Positions 32,935 to 43,152 are shown, counted from the stretch's first letter. The stretch is 64,000 bases of DNA from Methylobacterium terricola (GCF_006151805.1 NZ_VDDA01000015.1:96433-160432); one strand, 5' to 3'. Notes: generated by a model not told the origin, from the sequence alone. Made by a program: numbers and translations.

Positions 32935-34431
32935 TCAAAGCTCCGGATCCGCCGCCGCCTCCAGCCGCCCGGCCCGGATCGCGTCCAGCAGCGACCGGTG
33001 ATCCTCCGCGTTCCGGTCGCCATAGGACCGCGCCCAATCCGCCAGCGCCTCACGGAAGTCGGCGTGGCGGTCGCGGCCGCAATAGCCGGCGATGGCGGCG
33101 GCGTCGCCGGTGCGGGCATGCGCCCGGGCGAGCAGCGCGCCGTAGGCCCACGAGAAGTAGACCAGCGGCTGCCCGCGCATGCAGCTGAGCGGGATCTCGC
33201 CCTTCATGTTCTTCATCTGGCGGACGTAGAACGGCCGGCTCTCGATGGTGGTCCAGCCGAGCAGCGGGTCGCCGACGGCCTGGAGCAGGCGCTGGCCGTA
33301 GATCACCCGCTCGCCCTCGTGCGAGGCGTAGGGCTCCGGCATGCCGGCGACGTACGGCGCGTGGGCAGGGCGGACCGCCTCCTTCACCTGGAGGAAGAGC
33401 ACGTCCTGGTCCGAGTTGCCGCAGAGCAGCGCGACGTAGGCCCGGGTGCCGACGCTGCCGACGCCGACGACCCGGTGGGCGACGTCGACGACGTGGTAGC
33501 GGCTCAGCATGAAGCGGCGCTCCCGCGGCAGGGTCTCGGCGTAGCGCTCCAATCCGGCGGTGACCGCCTCGCGGGTGTCGTCGTCGACCCAGGTCAGGAT
33601 CGGCGGCTCGTTGCGAAAGCGCCAGCCGCCGTCGACCCGGCGCTCGCCGATCCGGGCGAGCAGGCTTTTGTTGTGGCGCTTTCGCGCCTTCTCGACCGCG
33701 CGATGCACCACCGCGCGCGACTCGTCGTCGATCGCGATGCCGCTGAAATCCAGCTCCTCGGCCCGGGCCGCCCGGTGCCAGACGTCGAGCGGGCCCTGCG
33801 GCGCCAGCTCGGTCATGGTGTGCTGGTAGCCGGAGGCCGCCGCCAGCACCGCCTCGCGGCGATCGAGATCCGGCACGTCGAGGTCGCGGGCCGCCACCTC
33901 GATGCTGGCGCAGAGCCGCTTCAGGTCCCATTCCCACGGGCCGATCGTGACCTCGTCGAAATCGTTGAGGTCGAGCACGATGTCGCGTTGCGGCGTGCCG
34001 AACAGGCCGAAATTCGAGATATGGGCGTCGCCGTTCATCACCACGTCGATGCCGCTCACCGGCGTGCGGGCGAGGTCCCAGGCCATCACGGTGGCGGCGC
34101 CGCGCAGGAAGGCGAAGGGCGAGCTCGCCATACGGGCGACGCGCAGCGGGATCAGCCGCTCCTGGCGTCCGGCCTGCGCTTCCTCGATCAGCCGCACCGG
34201 GTCGGGACGGTCCTCCGGCACCGGCGCCGGGCCGTGGCTCAGATGCGGAACCTTGGCGCGTAGGGACTTGCCGGCGGCGCGGCGCTTCTCCCACGGCTCG
34301 CCGGGCGTGCGCAGGTCGATATGCGGGAAATCGGCCAGGGGCTCGAGCACGATGTCCTCGGGCGGCGCGCCGTCCACGTCCTCGTCGGGAACGGCGCTCT
34401 CGGGCGGATGGTCCGGAGTGTATCTATCCAT
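32935..34431 (-). CDS. DUF2252 domain protein
   Basis: A 498-residue protein from the ATG at 34431; a TTG at 34476 is less likely. The DUF2252 features are visible: KVPHLSHGPAPVPEDRPDPV with VRLIEEAQAGRQERLIPLRV, the kinase-like GDAHISNFGLFG and DLNDFDEVTIGPWEWDLKRL. A kinase-like fold with active-site Asp/Asn is suggested for this family, but its substrate is unknown. The preceding minus-strand region has a candidate EcfG-type promoter. It lies between the MCP remnant and mfd, with no operon partner. Confidence 0.85.
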   Translation of the reverse strand: MDRYTPDHPPESAVPDEDVDGAPPEDIVLEPLADFPHIDLRTPGEPWEKRRAAGKSLRAKVPHLSHGPAPVPEDRPDPVRLIEEAQAGRQERLIPLRVARMASSPFAFLRGAATVMAWDLARTPVSGIDVVMNGDAHISNFGLFGTPQRDIVLDLNDFDEVTIGPWEWDLKRLCASIEVAARDLDVPDLDRREAVLAAASGYQHTMTELAPQGPLDVWHRAARAEELDFSGIAIDDESRAVVHRAVEKARKRHNKSLLARIGERRVDGGWRFRNEPPILTWVDDDTREAVTAGLERYAETLPRERRFMLSRYHVVDVAHRVVGVGSVGTRAYVALLCGNSDQDVLFLQVKEAVRPAHAPYVAGMPEPYASHEGERVIYGQRLLQAVGDPLLGWTTIESRPFYVRQMKNMKGEIPLSCMRGQPLVYFSWAYGALLARAHARTGDAAAIAGYCGRDRHADFREALADWARSYGDRNAEDHRSLLDAIRAGRLEAAADPEL

Positions 34432-34474
34432 GGGGCGCGGCTCGTCGGCGGCCCCAGTCCGGGGCACGAGGGTC

Positions 34475-34499
34475 AACCTGGGCCGTGACCGATCGTTCC
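34475..34499 (-). promoter_or_regulatory. Candidate EcfG-type promoter for the DUF2252 gene
   Basis: On the minus strand, GGAAC (34499-34495), a 16-bp spacer, then GGTT (34478-34475), the same variant as at 3221-3245. It ends 43 bp before the ATG at 34431. One base departs from the CGTT consensus. Confidence 0.45.
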
Positions 34500-34536
34500 G
34501 GGCCGGGATGAGATCCCGCCCCGAAACGTGTTGCCC

Positions 34537-37500
34537 TCAACCCTGGTGGTCGCGAGCCTCCTGGATGAGGTGCAGGAACTCGGCCGCCATCTCGCCGCGC
34601 CGGTCCGGCTCGTCGCAGGGGCGGCGCAGGATCAGCCGTCCGTCGCGGGCGGTCACCTCGTCCCCGAGCGGCATCGCCGCCGGCGCGCAGCCGGGCCGGA
34701 AATCGACGGCCAGCCCCTGCGGCCCGCCGGTGAGGCGGGCGATGCCGAGGGCCAGGCAGGCCACCCGCAGATGGGCGAGGGCGAACAGCGCCCGCACGCC
34801 CTTGGGCAGCGGCCCGAACCGATCCTCGACCTCGCCGCGCAGGGCCTCGACCTCCTCCGCGCCGCCGAGGCGCAGGAGCCGGGTGTAGAGGCCCAGCCGC
34901 ACCTCGGGCTCGGGCACGTAATCCTCCGGCACGTCGCCGGCGAGGCCGAGGCGGATCTCCGGCGCCCAATCCTCCGCCGGCTCGCCCTTGGCGGCGCGGA
35001 GCGCCAGCTGCAGCAGGTGCTGGTAGAGGCCGAGGCCGATCAGCTTGACGTGCCCGGCCTGGTTCTCGCCGACGAGGTCGCCGGCGCCGCGCAGATCCAG
35101 GTCGCGGGCGCTGATGGCGAAGCCCGCGCCGAGGCGGTCGAGGGCCTCCAGCGTGCGCAGGCGCTTCTCGGCCGCCGCCGGCAGCTCCCGGTCGGGCCGG
35201 GTCAGCAGGTAGGTGACGCCGCGGCGCTGGCCGCGACCGACCCTGCCGCGGAGCTGGTGCAGCTGGGCGAGGCCGAAGCGCTCGGCGTCGTGGACCAGCA
35301 TGGTGTTGGCCCGCGGCACGTCGAGCCCGCTCTCGATGATCGAGGTGGCGAGCAGCACGTCGCCCTCGCCGTCGGCGAAGCGCACCATGATCTCGTCGAG
35401 GGCCGCCGGCTTCATCTCGCCGTGGGCGACGACGGTCGTCAGTTCCGGCACCAGCGCCTTCAGGCGCTCCGCCATCGGGCCGATCTCCTCGATCCGCGGG
35501 CAGACGACGAAACTCTGGCCGCCGCGCCCCTTCTCGCGCATCAGCGCCGCCCGCAGGGTGTCGTCGTGGAGCGGCGTCAGGAGGGTGCGGATCGGCTGGC
35601 GCACCGCCGGCGGCGTCGCGATGACGCTGAGCGACTTCAGGCCGACCAGCGCCGATTGCAGGGTGCGGGGGATTGGCGTCGCGGTGAGCGTCAGCACGTG
35701 GGCGTCGCCCGCCATGCTCCGCAGGCGCTCCTTGAGGGCGGCGCCGAAGCGCTGCTCCTCGTCGATCACCACGAGGCCGAGATCGGCGAAGGACACGCCG
35801 CGCCCGGCCAGCGCGTGGGTGCCGACAACGAGGCGGATCGATCCGTCGGCGAGGCCCTGGCGCACGCGCTTGGCCTCCGCGGAGCCTTCGAGCCGCGAGA
35901 GCTGCGCCACCCCGATGCCGAATCGGGCGAAGCGCCGCTCGAAGGTGCGCAGGTGCTGGCGCACCAGCACGGTGGTGGGCGCCACCACGGCGACCTGCTT
36001 GCCGGCGAGCAGGGCAGCAGCGGCGGCGCGCAGGGCCACCTCGGTCTTGCCAAAGCCGACATCGCCGCAGACCAGCCGGTCCATCGGCCGCTCGCCGGCA
36101 AGGTCGTGCAGCGCCCCGTCGACCGCCCGGGCCTGGTCGGGGGTGAGGGGGAATCCGAAGCCGGCCCCGAAGCGCTCCATCTCGCGCTCCGGCGGCACCA
36201 GGGCGGGGGCTTTCGCCTGGCGGCGCTCCTCGGCCGCCGCCAGCATCGCCCGGGCAGCTTTCGCCAGGCCGGCCTCGGTGGTGAGCCGGCGCTTCGGCCA
36301 GGTGCCGCCCTCGAGCTTGTCGAGGGTGACGGCCTCCTCCTCGGAGCCGTAGCGCCAGATCCGGTCGGCCTGGGACACCGGCACCATCAGGATCGCGTCG
36401 CCGGCAAAGCGCAGGCGCAGGGCCTCGGTATCGCCGCCGTCGCCGGTGCCGATGCGCTCCAGCCCCTCGAACACGCAGAGGCCGTGGTCGCGGTCGACGG
36501 CGACGTCGCCGACGCGCAAGTCCACCTCGCCCATCGGCAGGATCACCGGCTGGCCGGCGCTCGCCGCAATGGCGCTGCCGCCATAGACGTCCGGCGCCGC
36601 AATCACCGTGGCCCTGAGGTCCGGCACCCGGAACCCGGCACCGACGGGGGCGGTCAGCGCCACGATCTCGCCGGGCTTGGCCGCGGCGGCCTCGAACCAG
36701 TCGGCGACCGGGCGCACGCCGCGCTCCGCCGCCCGCGCCGCCTGACGCGACAGGCGCTTCAGCGCGGTGGCGTCGCCCGCCAGGACCACCCGCTCGCCGG
36801 CCTTCAGGCGCTCGCGCAAGTAAGCCGAGAAGGCCGGGCCCGGCCGGCGCTCGCGCACGAAGACCGGCACCGCGATCGCGTCGGCCTCCGCGTCGCTGGC
36901 CTGTGCCACCGCCCGGGCGTCGCGGGCCTTCGTCCACGCGGCGGCCGAGAGATAGAGCGGCACCGCCTTGCCGCGCTTGCCCGCCTCGCTCGCCTCCCCC
37001 TCGGCGATCTGCTCGAAGAAGGCCTCGGCGCGGGCCTCGGCCCCGGCCTCGACCACGAGGCGGGCCTCCGGCACGTAGTCGAGCACCGTCGTGAGCGTGC
37101 CGTACAGGGTCGGCAGCTGGTGCTCCTGGCCGGTGAAGGGCCGCAGGCGCACGGGCGAATCGGGCGCTAGGATGATCTCGGTCGCCGGATCGACCACCAG
37201 GGTCCCGACCTCGTCGAGGGAGCGCTGCGACACCGGATCGTAGCTGCGGATCGCCGTCACCGTGCCGCCGGCATGCTCGATGCGGCAGGGGCGCGGCGCG
37301 GCGGCCGGGAACACGTCGATGGTGCGGCCGCGCACCGCGACCTCGCCCGGCTCGTCGACCCGGTCGTCGAGGATGTAGCCGAGGCGCTGCAGCTCCGCGG
37401 TCAGGCGGGCGGGATCGAGGGCGTCGCCGGCGGTCAGCTCGACCCGGGCGCTGCCCCAGGTCTCCGGCGGCGGCACCCGCTGGATCAGGGCCGGCGCGGT

Positions 37501-37827
37501 GGTGAGCACGATGTCGGGCAGGTTCTCGGCGTCGGTGAGCCAGCGCAGCACCCCGGCCCGCGCCCCCATCGTGCCACGGGAGGGCGAGGCGCGGTCGAAC
37601 GGCAGGCAGTCCCATTCCGGATAGACCGCGACGCCGATCCCCGGCGCGAGGCCGCGCAGGAGCGCCGCCAGCTCCTCCAGCCGGCGGGTGTCGCGGGCGA
37701 CGTGGACCAGCGGCCGCCCGGTCTCGCGCAAGGACAGCAGCGCCACCGCGAGAGCGCCGGGCGGCACCAGCGGCGCCACGCTCTCCTCGAATCCCGCCGC
37801 GCGCTGCCTCGTCCTGCGCTTCGCCAT
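34537..37827 (-). CDS. mfd: Transcription-repair coupling factor Mfd-like helicase
   Basis: A 1096-residue protein, slightly shorter than typical Mfd (about 1150). The N-terminal third is UvrB-like (VAVYPEWDCLPFDRASPS, RGRTIDVFPA). A CarD/RID-type module that contacts RNA polymerase follows (VDLRVGDVAVDRDHGLCVFE). The translocase shows motif I CGDVGFGKTEVALRA, motif II VVIDEEQRFGAALKE, motif III TLTATPIPRTL and motif VI QLHQLRGRVGRG. A C-terminal TRCF domain follows. Mfd removes stalled RNA polymerase at lesions and recruits UvrA. I cannot tell from this window whether it is the sole copy. The ATG at 37827 was preferred over longer upstream frames. Confidence 0.9.
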   Translation of the reverse strand: MAKRRTRQRAAGFEESVAPLVPPGALAVALLSLRETGRPLVHVARDTRRLEELAALLRGLAPGIGVAVYPEWDCLPFDRASPSRGTMGARAGVLRWLTDAENLPDIVLTTAPALIQRVPPPETWGSARVELTAGDALDPARLTAELQRLGYILDDRVDEPGEVAVRGRTIDVFPAAAPRPCRIEHAGGTVTAIRSYDPVSQRSLDEVGTLVVDPATEIILAPDSPVRLRPFTGQEHQLPTLYGTLTTVLDYVPEARLVVEAGAEARAEAFFEQIAEGEASEAGKRGKAVPLYLSAAAWTKARDARAVAQASDAEADAIAVPVFVRERRPGPAFSAYLRERLKAGERVVLAGDATALKRLSRQAARAAERGVRPVADWFEAAAAKPGEIVALTAPVGAGFRVPDLRATVIAAPDVYGGSAIAASAGQPVILPMGEVDLRVGDVAVDRDHGLCVFEGLERIGTGDGGDTEALRLRFAGDAILMVPVSQADRIWRYGSEEEAVTLDKLEGGTWPKRRLTTEAGLAKAARAMLAAAEERRQAKAPALVPPEREMERFGAGFGFPLTPDQARAVDGALHDLAGERPMDRLVCGDVGFGKTEVALRAAAAALLAGKQVAVVAPTTVLVRQHLRTFERRFARFGIGVAQLSRLEGSAEAKRVRQGLADGSIRLVVGTHALAGRGVSFADLGLVVIDEEQRFGAALKERLRSMAGDAHVLTLTATPIPRTLQSALVGLKSLSVIATPPAVRQPIRTLLTPLHDDTLRAALMREKGRGGQSFVVCPRIEEIGPMAERLKALVPELTTVVAHGEMKPAALDEIMVRFADGEGDVLLATSIIESGLDVPRANTMLVHDAERFGLAQLHQLRGRVGRGQRRGVTYLLTRPDRELPAAAEKRLRTLEALDRLGAGFAISARDLDLRGAGDLVGENQAGHVKLIGLGLYQHLLQLALRAAKGEPAEDWAPEIRLGLAGDVPEDYVPEPEVRLGLYTRLLRLGGAEEVEALRGEVEDRFGPLPKGVRALFALAHLRVACLALGIARLTGGPQGLAVDFRPGCAPAAMPLGDEVTARDGRLILRRPCDEPDRRGEMAAEFLHLIQEARDHQG

Positions 37828-37939
37828 CGGCCCCTGCTCCCTTTGTCTGGTGCGGGAAACGCCCCGGGGCTGCGGCGGGTCCGGGCCAAGGCTGTCGCAT
37901 GCACAGGAATGATGCGGGCGAGGAGGGCGAGGTCGCGCC

Positions 37940-39157
37940 CTACGCCACCAGACCGCCGACCGGCCGCACCCCCTCGCTGCCCGGGAAGACGCGGCCGGCG
38001 AGCACGGCCGGCGACAGGCCGAACAGGTCCGCCGCCAGCCCCTTGGCGATCGCCCGCACGTCGGTGGTGGGGGCGAGGTCGCGGCCGTCGCGCAGCTGCG
38101 CCGGGCCGAGGCCCGGCCAGTCGGCCAGCACCCGGCCGCCGCGGATGGCGCCCCCGAGGAGGAAGGCCACCGTGCCGGTGCCGTGATCGGTGCCGGTGGT
38201 GCCGTTGACCCGGGCGGTGCGGCCGAACTCGGTGACGACCAGGATCGCGGTGTCGGGCCAGCGCGGCGCCAGGATCTCGGCGAAGGCGGCGAACACCCCG
38301 TCGAGCCCGCCGAGCAGGCCGGCGAGGCGGCCGGTGGCGCCGCCCTCGTTGGCATGGGTGTCCCAGCCGTCGAGGGCAAGCGCCGCGATGCGCGGGCCAT
38401 CATCGGCGGCGATCAGCCGGGCGGCGCCTTCCGCCAGGCCCCGCAATCCCCCCGGGTCCTTCGCCACCGCCTCCTTCGGCCCGCCCTTCGCCAGCGCATC
38501 GACGTCGAGGCCGTGGGCGAGGGCCGCCGCGAGCATCGGATCGCGGGCTTCGTAGAGACCGAGCACCCGGCGGCCGAACTCGTCGCTCGCCCGCGGCAGG
38601 CGCGGCGGCGCCCAGCCGAGGACGGGAGCCGGCCCGCGCAGGATCAGGGGCGGCACGACGCCGACCCCGAGCGCCGTGCGGGGCGGGATGCCCTCCCCCG
38701 CCGGCAGGGCGGCGACGAGGCGGTTGAGCCAGCCGCTGGCGGTGTGGCCGGGGCCGGGCTGGCCGCTCTCGAGCACGTCCTGCCCGTCGAAATGCGAGCG
38801 CTCGCGGTAGCCGGTGGCGGCGGCATGGACGACGAGGGCCTGGCGGGCGGCGTAGAGCCGGGCGAAGGTCGGCAGGGCCGGGTGCAGGGCGAAGAAGCCG
38901 TCGAGGGGGAGCGCCGCGCCGGTCCCGTCGCGGGTGAGCGCGATGCCGGGCCGGAGATCCGCGTAGGCCGGGTCGCCGAGCGGCGCCACCGCCGAGAGCC
39001 CGTCGAGGGCGCCGCGCAGCACCACCACGACGAGGCGGGCGTCGCGGGCGCGCGGCGCCGCGTAGGCCGTGCGGGGAATCGCCCCCCAGGCGAACAGGGC
39101 GCCGGCCGTGCCGAGCACCGCGCGGCGGCTCGGATGGAACTCGCAGGGATCGCTCAT
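37940..39157 (-). CDS. DUF1501 protein with Tat-type signal
   Basis: A 405-residue protein from the ATG at 39157 (a GTG at 39166 is also possible). The N-terminus has SRRAVLGTAGALFAWGAIPR, a twin-arginine signal, so it is exported folded. DUF1501 proteins resemble sulfatase/alkaline-phosphatase-fold enzymes; here LVVVVLRGALDGLSAVAP, DGWDTHANEGGATGRLAGLL and VTEFGRTARVNGTTGTDHGTG carry the likely metal-site residues. Function is unknown. It follows a DUF1800 gene by 22 bp, a pairing frequent in bacteria. Confidence 0.88.
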   Translation of the reverse strand: MSDPCEFHPSRRAVLGTAGALFAWGAIPRTAYAAPRARDARLVVVVLRGALDGLSAVAPLGDPAYADLRPGIALTRDGTGAALPLDGFFALHPALPTFARLYAARQALVVHAAATGYRERSHFDGQDVLESGQPGPGHTASGWLNRLVAALPAGEGIPPRTALGVGVVPPLILRGPAPVLGWAPPRLPRASDEFGRRVLGLYEARDPMLAAALAHGLDVDALAKGGPKEAVAKDPGGLRGLAEGAARLIAADDGPRIAALALDGWDTHANEGGATGRLAGLLGGLDGVFAAFAEILAPRWPDTAILVVTEFGRTARVNGTTGTDHGTGTVAFLLGGAIRGGRVLADWPGLGPAQLRDGRDLAPTTDVRAIAKGLAADLFGLSPAVLAGRVFPGSEGVRPVGGLVA

Positions 39158-39179
39158 GCCTCTCACCCTCTCTCGCGGC

Positions 39180-40547
39180 TCACCGTCGCTGGAATTCAGG
39201 CGCCATCAGGACGAGGGCGATGGCTTGCGCCCGGCTCTCGGCCCGGCGCAGGGCGGTGCGGGTCTCGTCGGTGGCGAGCGGCCCCAGCACCGCCTCGGCG
39301 AAGGCGGCCGGATCGGTGCCGGCGGCGAGCTGGCCCGCCCGGGCGGCGACGTCGAGCCGCGTCCGCAGGCCCTCCGGCGAGGCCCAGGCGCCGGCCTCGT
39401 CGGGATAGCCGTTCGGGGCCGGCGCCGACCAGAACGGCTGGCCGAGGCTGGCAAGCGCCCCCATCACCACCCTGGGATCGGGGGGAAGGGCGAGCCCGCG
39501 CGTCGCCGCCACCAGGAATTCCTGCGGGCTGCGCACCTTGCGCTGCACCGGGTCCCAGGCCTCCGGCGCGTCGATCAGCGCGAGCGCCAGCCGGGCGAGG
39601 TCGCCGTCCTGGTCGAGGAAGGTCTGGCTCAGGCGCGCCACCAGGGCCGGCGGCGGATCGTCGGCGACGAAGTGGCGGGCGAGGCGCAGGGCGACGTGCC
39701 GGGCGGTGGCCGGGTGCCCCGCAAGGTCGTCGAGCGCCAGGCGCAGCTGCTCGGGCCCGAGGTCGAGGTAGGTGCGGCCCATCAGCGTCACCGCGCCGGG
39801 CTCGTGGGCGCCGCGCCGGAAGACGGTCGAGCCCGGCAGGCCCTCGGCATTGCCGTCGCGCTGGACCGACCAGCCGGTGAGGATCCGGGCGAGGGCCGTC
39901 ACGTCGTCCTGGGTGTAGCCGCCATCGGCCCCAAGGGTGTGCAGCTCGAGGAGTTCGCGGCCGAGATTCTCGTTGAGGCCTTTTCCGCGGCGCTGGCCCG
40001 CCGGCGAGCTGGGGCCGACGGACGCGACGTTGTCGAGGTAGATCAGCATCGCCGGATGGGTGGCGACGGCGAGCAGCAGGTCGCGGAAGCGCCCGAGCAC
40101 GTGCGGGCGGATCGCCTCGCGCTCGAAGGCGCCGGCGCCGACCCGCAGCTGCGACCCCCGCACCGCCGAGACGGTGAAGCGGTTGGCCCAGAACCAGACC
40201 AGCCGCTCGACGAAGCCGGTCGGCGCGGCCTGCGCCAGGGCGAGCCGCGCCGCCACCTCGGCCCGGTAGACGCGCTCCTGGATCGGCGGCGGTGGTGGGC
40301 CCGCCGGCATCGGGACGTCCGGTCCAGCCTCCCGGGCGAGCTTGCGCACCTGCTCCTCGGCCTGGAGGGCGGCGAGCAGCGTCGGCGTGGCGGCGAGGTC
40401 GGGCCCGCTCGGCAGGGGAACGGTGCCGGCCAGGATTTCGCGGCGCAACGCCTCCTCGACCGGCTCCCCCCGGGCGAGGTCGCCGGGCCGGGCGCCGAGC
40501 CCGAACCGCCCGAGGGCGAGCGCCGTCCGACGTGGATCGACCGTCAT
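39180..40547 (-). CDS. DUF1800 protein
   Basis: A 455-residue protein from the ATG at 40547 (GGGAAAGGG upstream). Family features are LALGRFGLGARPGDLA at the N-terminus, LVWFWANRFTVS, NENLGRELLELHTLGADGGY, TQDDVTALARILTGWSV and the C-terminal SPQEFLVAATRGL. It is an all-helical exported or peripheral protein of unknown role that nearly always pairs with DUF1501, here immediately downstream on the same strand. No signal peptide is obvious in the chosen start. Confidence 0.88.
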   Translation of the reverse strand: MTVDPRRTALALGRFGLGARPGDLARGEPVEEALRREILAGTVPLPSGPDLAATPTLLAALQAEEQVRKLAREAGPDVPMPAGPPPPPIQERVYRAEVAARLALAQAAPTGFVERLVWFWANRFTVSAVRGSQLRVGAGAFEREAIRPHVLGRFRDLLLAVATHPAMLIYLDNVASVGPSSPAGQRRGKGLNENLGRELLELHTLGADGGYTQDDVTALARILTGWSVQRDGNAEGLPGSTVFRRGAHEPGAVTLMGRTYLDLGPEQLRLALDDLAGHPATARHVALRLARHFVADDPPPALVARLSQTFLDQDGDLARLALALIDAPEAWDPVQRKVRSPQEFLVAATRGLALPPDPRVVMGALASLGQPFWSAPAPNGYPDEAGAWASPEGLRTRLDVAARAGQLAAGTDPAAFAEAVLGPLATDETRTALRRAESRAQAIALVLMAPEFQRR

Positions 40548-40787
40548 GGTGCGCCCTTTCCCCGGCCCTCCGCCGGCGGACAGCATGACGCGCCGCGCGG
40601 GCTGAACCGATGCTGAGCGGGAGATGACACTTTCGTAAGGTTGTCGTCGCCGAGCGACGCGGGAGGGTGCCTCGACGGACCCGGACCAGGGCGATAGAGT
40701 GGGGGAACCCTACGTGATCGACGCTCGGGACCGGCACCCATCGGGGAGCGCGAGGGTACAGCGCCGCGCGCCTGGGCATCCGCCTGC

Positions 40788-41432
40788 ATGGGAACGCCAA
40801 TGCCCGTCTTGAGCAACTTCCTCGCTTTCGCGGCGATCGCACTCGGCATGGTCCTGACGCCCGGATCGAACATGATCTACCTGATCTCGCGCTCCCTCTG
40901 CCAGGGCAGACGTGCAGGCCTCATCTCGCTCGGAGGCGTGGCCCTCGGCTTCGTCGTCTACATGCTGTGCGCGGCTCTCGGCATCACGGCGCTCGTCCTT
41001 GCGGTGCCTTATGCCTACGACGCGATCCGCATCGGCGGCGCTCTCTACCTCCTGTAGCTCGCATGGCAGGCCGTTCGGCCCGGTGGCCGCTCGCCCTTCC
41101 AAGTCAAGGATCTTCCGAAGGACAGCCCACGCAGGCTGTTCGCCATGGGCTTCCTGACCAACCTGCTCAATCCCAAGATTGCTGTGATGTACCTGTCGCT
41201 GCTGCCGCAATTCATCGATCCGGCGGCCGGGAGCGTGCTGGGCCAAGCGCTCGTGCTTGGCACGACGCAGATCGTCATCAGCGTTCTGGTCAACGCAATC
41301 ATCGCGGTTTCGGCTGGATCAATCGCGGCGTTCCTGACCCGGCAACCCTCCTTCGCCTTGGTCCAGCGATGGGTGATGGGAACGGTGCTGGCCGCGCTCG
41401 CCGTGCGGATGGCGACGGAGGCCCGCCGCTGA
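40788..41432 (+). pseudogene. LysE-family amino-acid exporter interrupted by an in-frame amber codon
   Basis: Codons from 40788 read the LysE start LSNFLAFAAIALGMVLTPGS and continue to RIGGALYLL, then a TAG at 41055-41057. The same frame continues with LAWQAVRPGGRSPFQVKDLP, GFLTNLLNPKIAVMYLSLLP and a normal C-terminus at 41432. The total of about 213 sense codons equals a full exporter with six membrane segments. A single base change (probably TAC or TGG to TAG, between ALYLL and LAWQ) would explain it. Frame and length are otherwise intact. It may be non-functional or a sequencing error; read-through cannot be judged. Confidence 0.82.
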
Positions 41433-41484
41433 ACTCGGTGTCGGCGATCCTCCCGCCCGGCGGCGCGACCACCGGTTGTCGGGC

Positions 41485-42957
41485 CTAACCCGCCAGGTCC
41501 AGCAACCGCTCGCAATCGACATGCGCCTCGAGATGGTCCGCCAGGCGGTCGAGCACGCCCTCGATCACCGCCTCGTAGGCCTCCGGCCCCGGCGCGGCGC
41601 CGAGGCGGCCGAGCCACAGGGCGCGCTGGGCCTCGTCGGCGAACAGGCCGTGGACGTAGGTGCCGCAGACGAGGCCATCGGCCGAGACCGCGCCGTCGGG
41701 GCGGCCATCGGCGAGGCGCAGCAGCGGCCGAGCCGTATCGGCCCCGGCGGTCTCGCCGACATGCATCTCGTAGCCGGTGAACGGGGTTTCGTCCGGCAGG
41801 CTGACGCCGCGCGCCGCCGCCAGCCGCTTCTCGGCGGTCAGCACCGTCGCGACGTCGAGGAGGCCGAGGCCCGCCACCGTGCCGGGCGGGCCCTCGATGC
41901 CCTGCGGGTCGCTCAAGGTCGTGCCGAGCATCTGGTAGCCGCCGCACAGGCCGAGCACCCGCCCGCCGCGGCGGCGATGGGCCAGGATGTCGATGTCCCA
42001 CCCTTGCGCGCGCAGGACGGCGAGGTCGGGGATCGTGGTCTTCGAGCCCGGCAGCAGCACGAGGTCGGCCTCGGCGGGAATCGGCCGTCCCGGCTCGACC
42101 AGCACCACGCTCACCCCCGGCTCGGCCCGCAGCGGGTCGAGGTCGTCGAAATTGGCGATGCGCGGCAGGACCGGCACCGCCACCACCTTCCCCCCCGGCC
42201 GCTCGGCGCCCTTCAAGCCCAGCACGTCCTCCGCCGGCAGCCGCGCGGCGTCGGGGAAGTGCGGGATCAGCCCGAGGGAGTCCCAGCCGGTGCGGGCGGC
42301 GATCAGCGCCATGCCGTCGGCGAACAGGGACGGATCGCCCCGGAAGCGGTTGACCAGGAAGCCCCGCACCAGCGCGGCATCCTCCGGGTCGAGCACCGCC
42401 TTGGTGCCGACGAGGCTCGCGATCACCCCGCCGCGGTCGATGTCGCCCAAGAGCACCACCGGCGTGCCGGTCGCGCGGGCGAACCCCATATTGGCGATGT
42501 CGCCCCGACGCAGGTTGACCTCGGAGGCCGAGCCGGCGCCCTCGACCAGCACGAGGTCGGCCTCCGCCCGGAGGAACTCGAAGCTCTCGACCACCGCCGC
42601 GAGCAGCCGCGGCTTCCAGTCCTGGTACTCCCGCGCCCGCGCCGTGCCGACCATCCGGCCCTGCACCACGACCTGCGAGCCGATCTCGCTCTGGGGCTTG
42701 AGCAGCACCGGGTTCATGTGGACGGAGGGCGGCACGCCGGCGGCCCGGGCCTGGAGCGCCTGGGCGCGGCCGATCTCGCCGCCATCGGTCGTGACGGCGG
42801 CGTTGTTCGACATGTTCTGCGGCTTGAACGGCCGCACCCGCAGGCCGCGCCGCGCGAAGACCCGGGCGAGGCCGGCGACGATCAGCGACTTGCCGACATC
42901 CGAGCCGGTCCCCTGGATCATCAGGGCGCGGGGCCTCGACGCGTCTCGTGCGGGCAT
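41485..42957 (-). CDS. cobQ: Cobyric acid synthase
   Basis: A 490-residue protein from the ATG at 42957. It begins MIQGTGSDVGKSLIVAGLAR (P-loop of the amidotransferase family) and FKPQNMSNNAAVT, continues with GDIDRGGVIASLVGT, and has the glutaminase nucleophile Cys in VLGLCGGYQMLG with His in GTYVHGLF. CobQ amidates cobyrinic acid a,c-diamide side chains in cobalamin synthesis. It is a single gene here and no cobalamin riboswitch was found within 200 bp upstream. Confidence 0.93.
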   Translation of the reverse strand: MPARDASRPRALMIQGTGSDVGKSLIVAGLARVFARRGLRVRPFKPQNMSNNAAVTTDGGEIGRAQALQARAAGVPPSVHMNPVLLKPQSEIGSQVVVQGRMVGTARAREYQDWKPRLLAAVVESFEFLRAEADLVLVEGAGSASEVNLRRGDIANMGFARATGTPVVLLGDIDRGGVIASLVGTKAVLDPEDAALVRGFLVNRFRGDPSLFADGMALIAARTGWDSLGLIPHFPDAARLPAEDVLGLKGAERPGGKVVAVPVLPRIANFDDLDPLRAEPGVSVVLVEPGRPIPAEADLVLLPGSKTTIPDLAVLRAQGWDIDILAHRRRGGRVLGLCGGYQMLGTTLSDPQGIEGPPGTVAGLGLLDVATVLTAEKRLAAARGVSLPDETPFTGYEMHVGETAGADTARPLLRLADGRPDGAVSADGLVCGTYVHGLFADEAQRALWLGRLGAAPGPEAYEAVIEGVLDRLADHLEAHVDCERLLDLAG

Positions 42958-43152
42958 GGATCCTCGGGGGTGGCGAATCGGGGGTGGCGGGCCGCTCGCG
43001 CCGGCCGTTCTTGCCGGGACTGGGTGGCGGCGCACGGAAAAAATCCAGAAACCGTGACGGTCGGCCGCCGGGTGTGGCGCGGCGGTCATAGGCGGGCGGC
43101 CACGGTGAAGCTACGGTTTTGCCATATATCCGTTCAACCGGGGCGTAATCCA

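Noticed and set aside
42958..43152. Cobalamin riboswitch upstream of cobQ
   Set aside because: No B12-box-like element or supporting stems were recognised in the roughly 195 bp before the gene on the minus strand.
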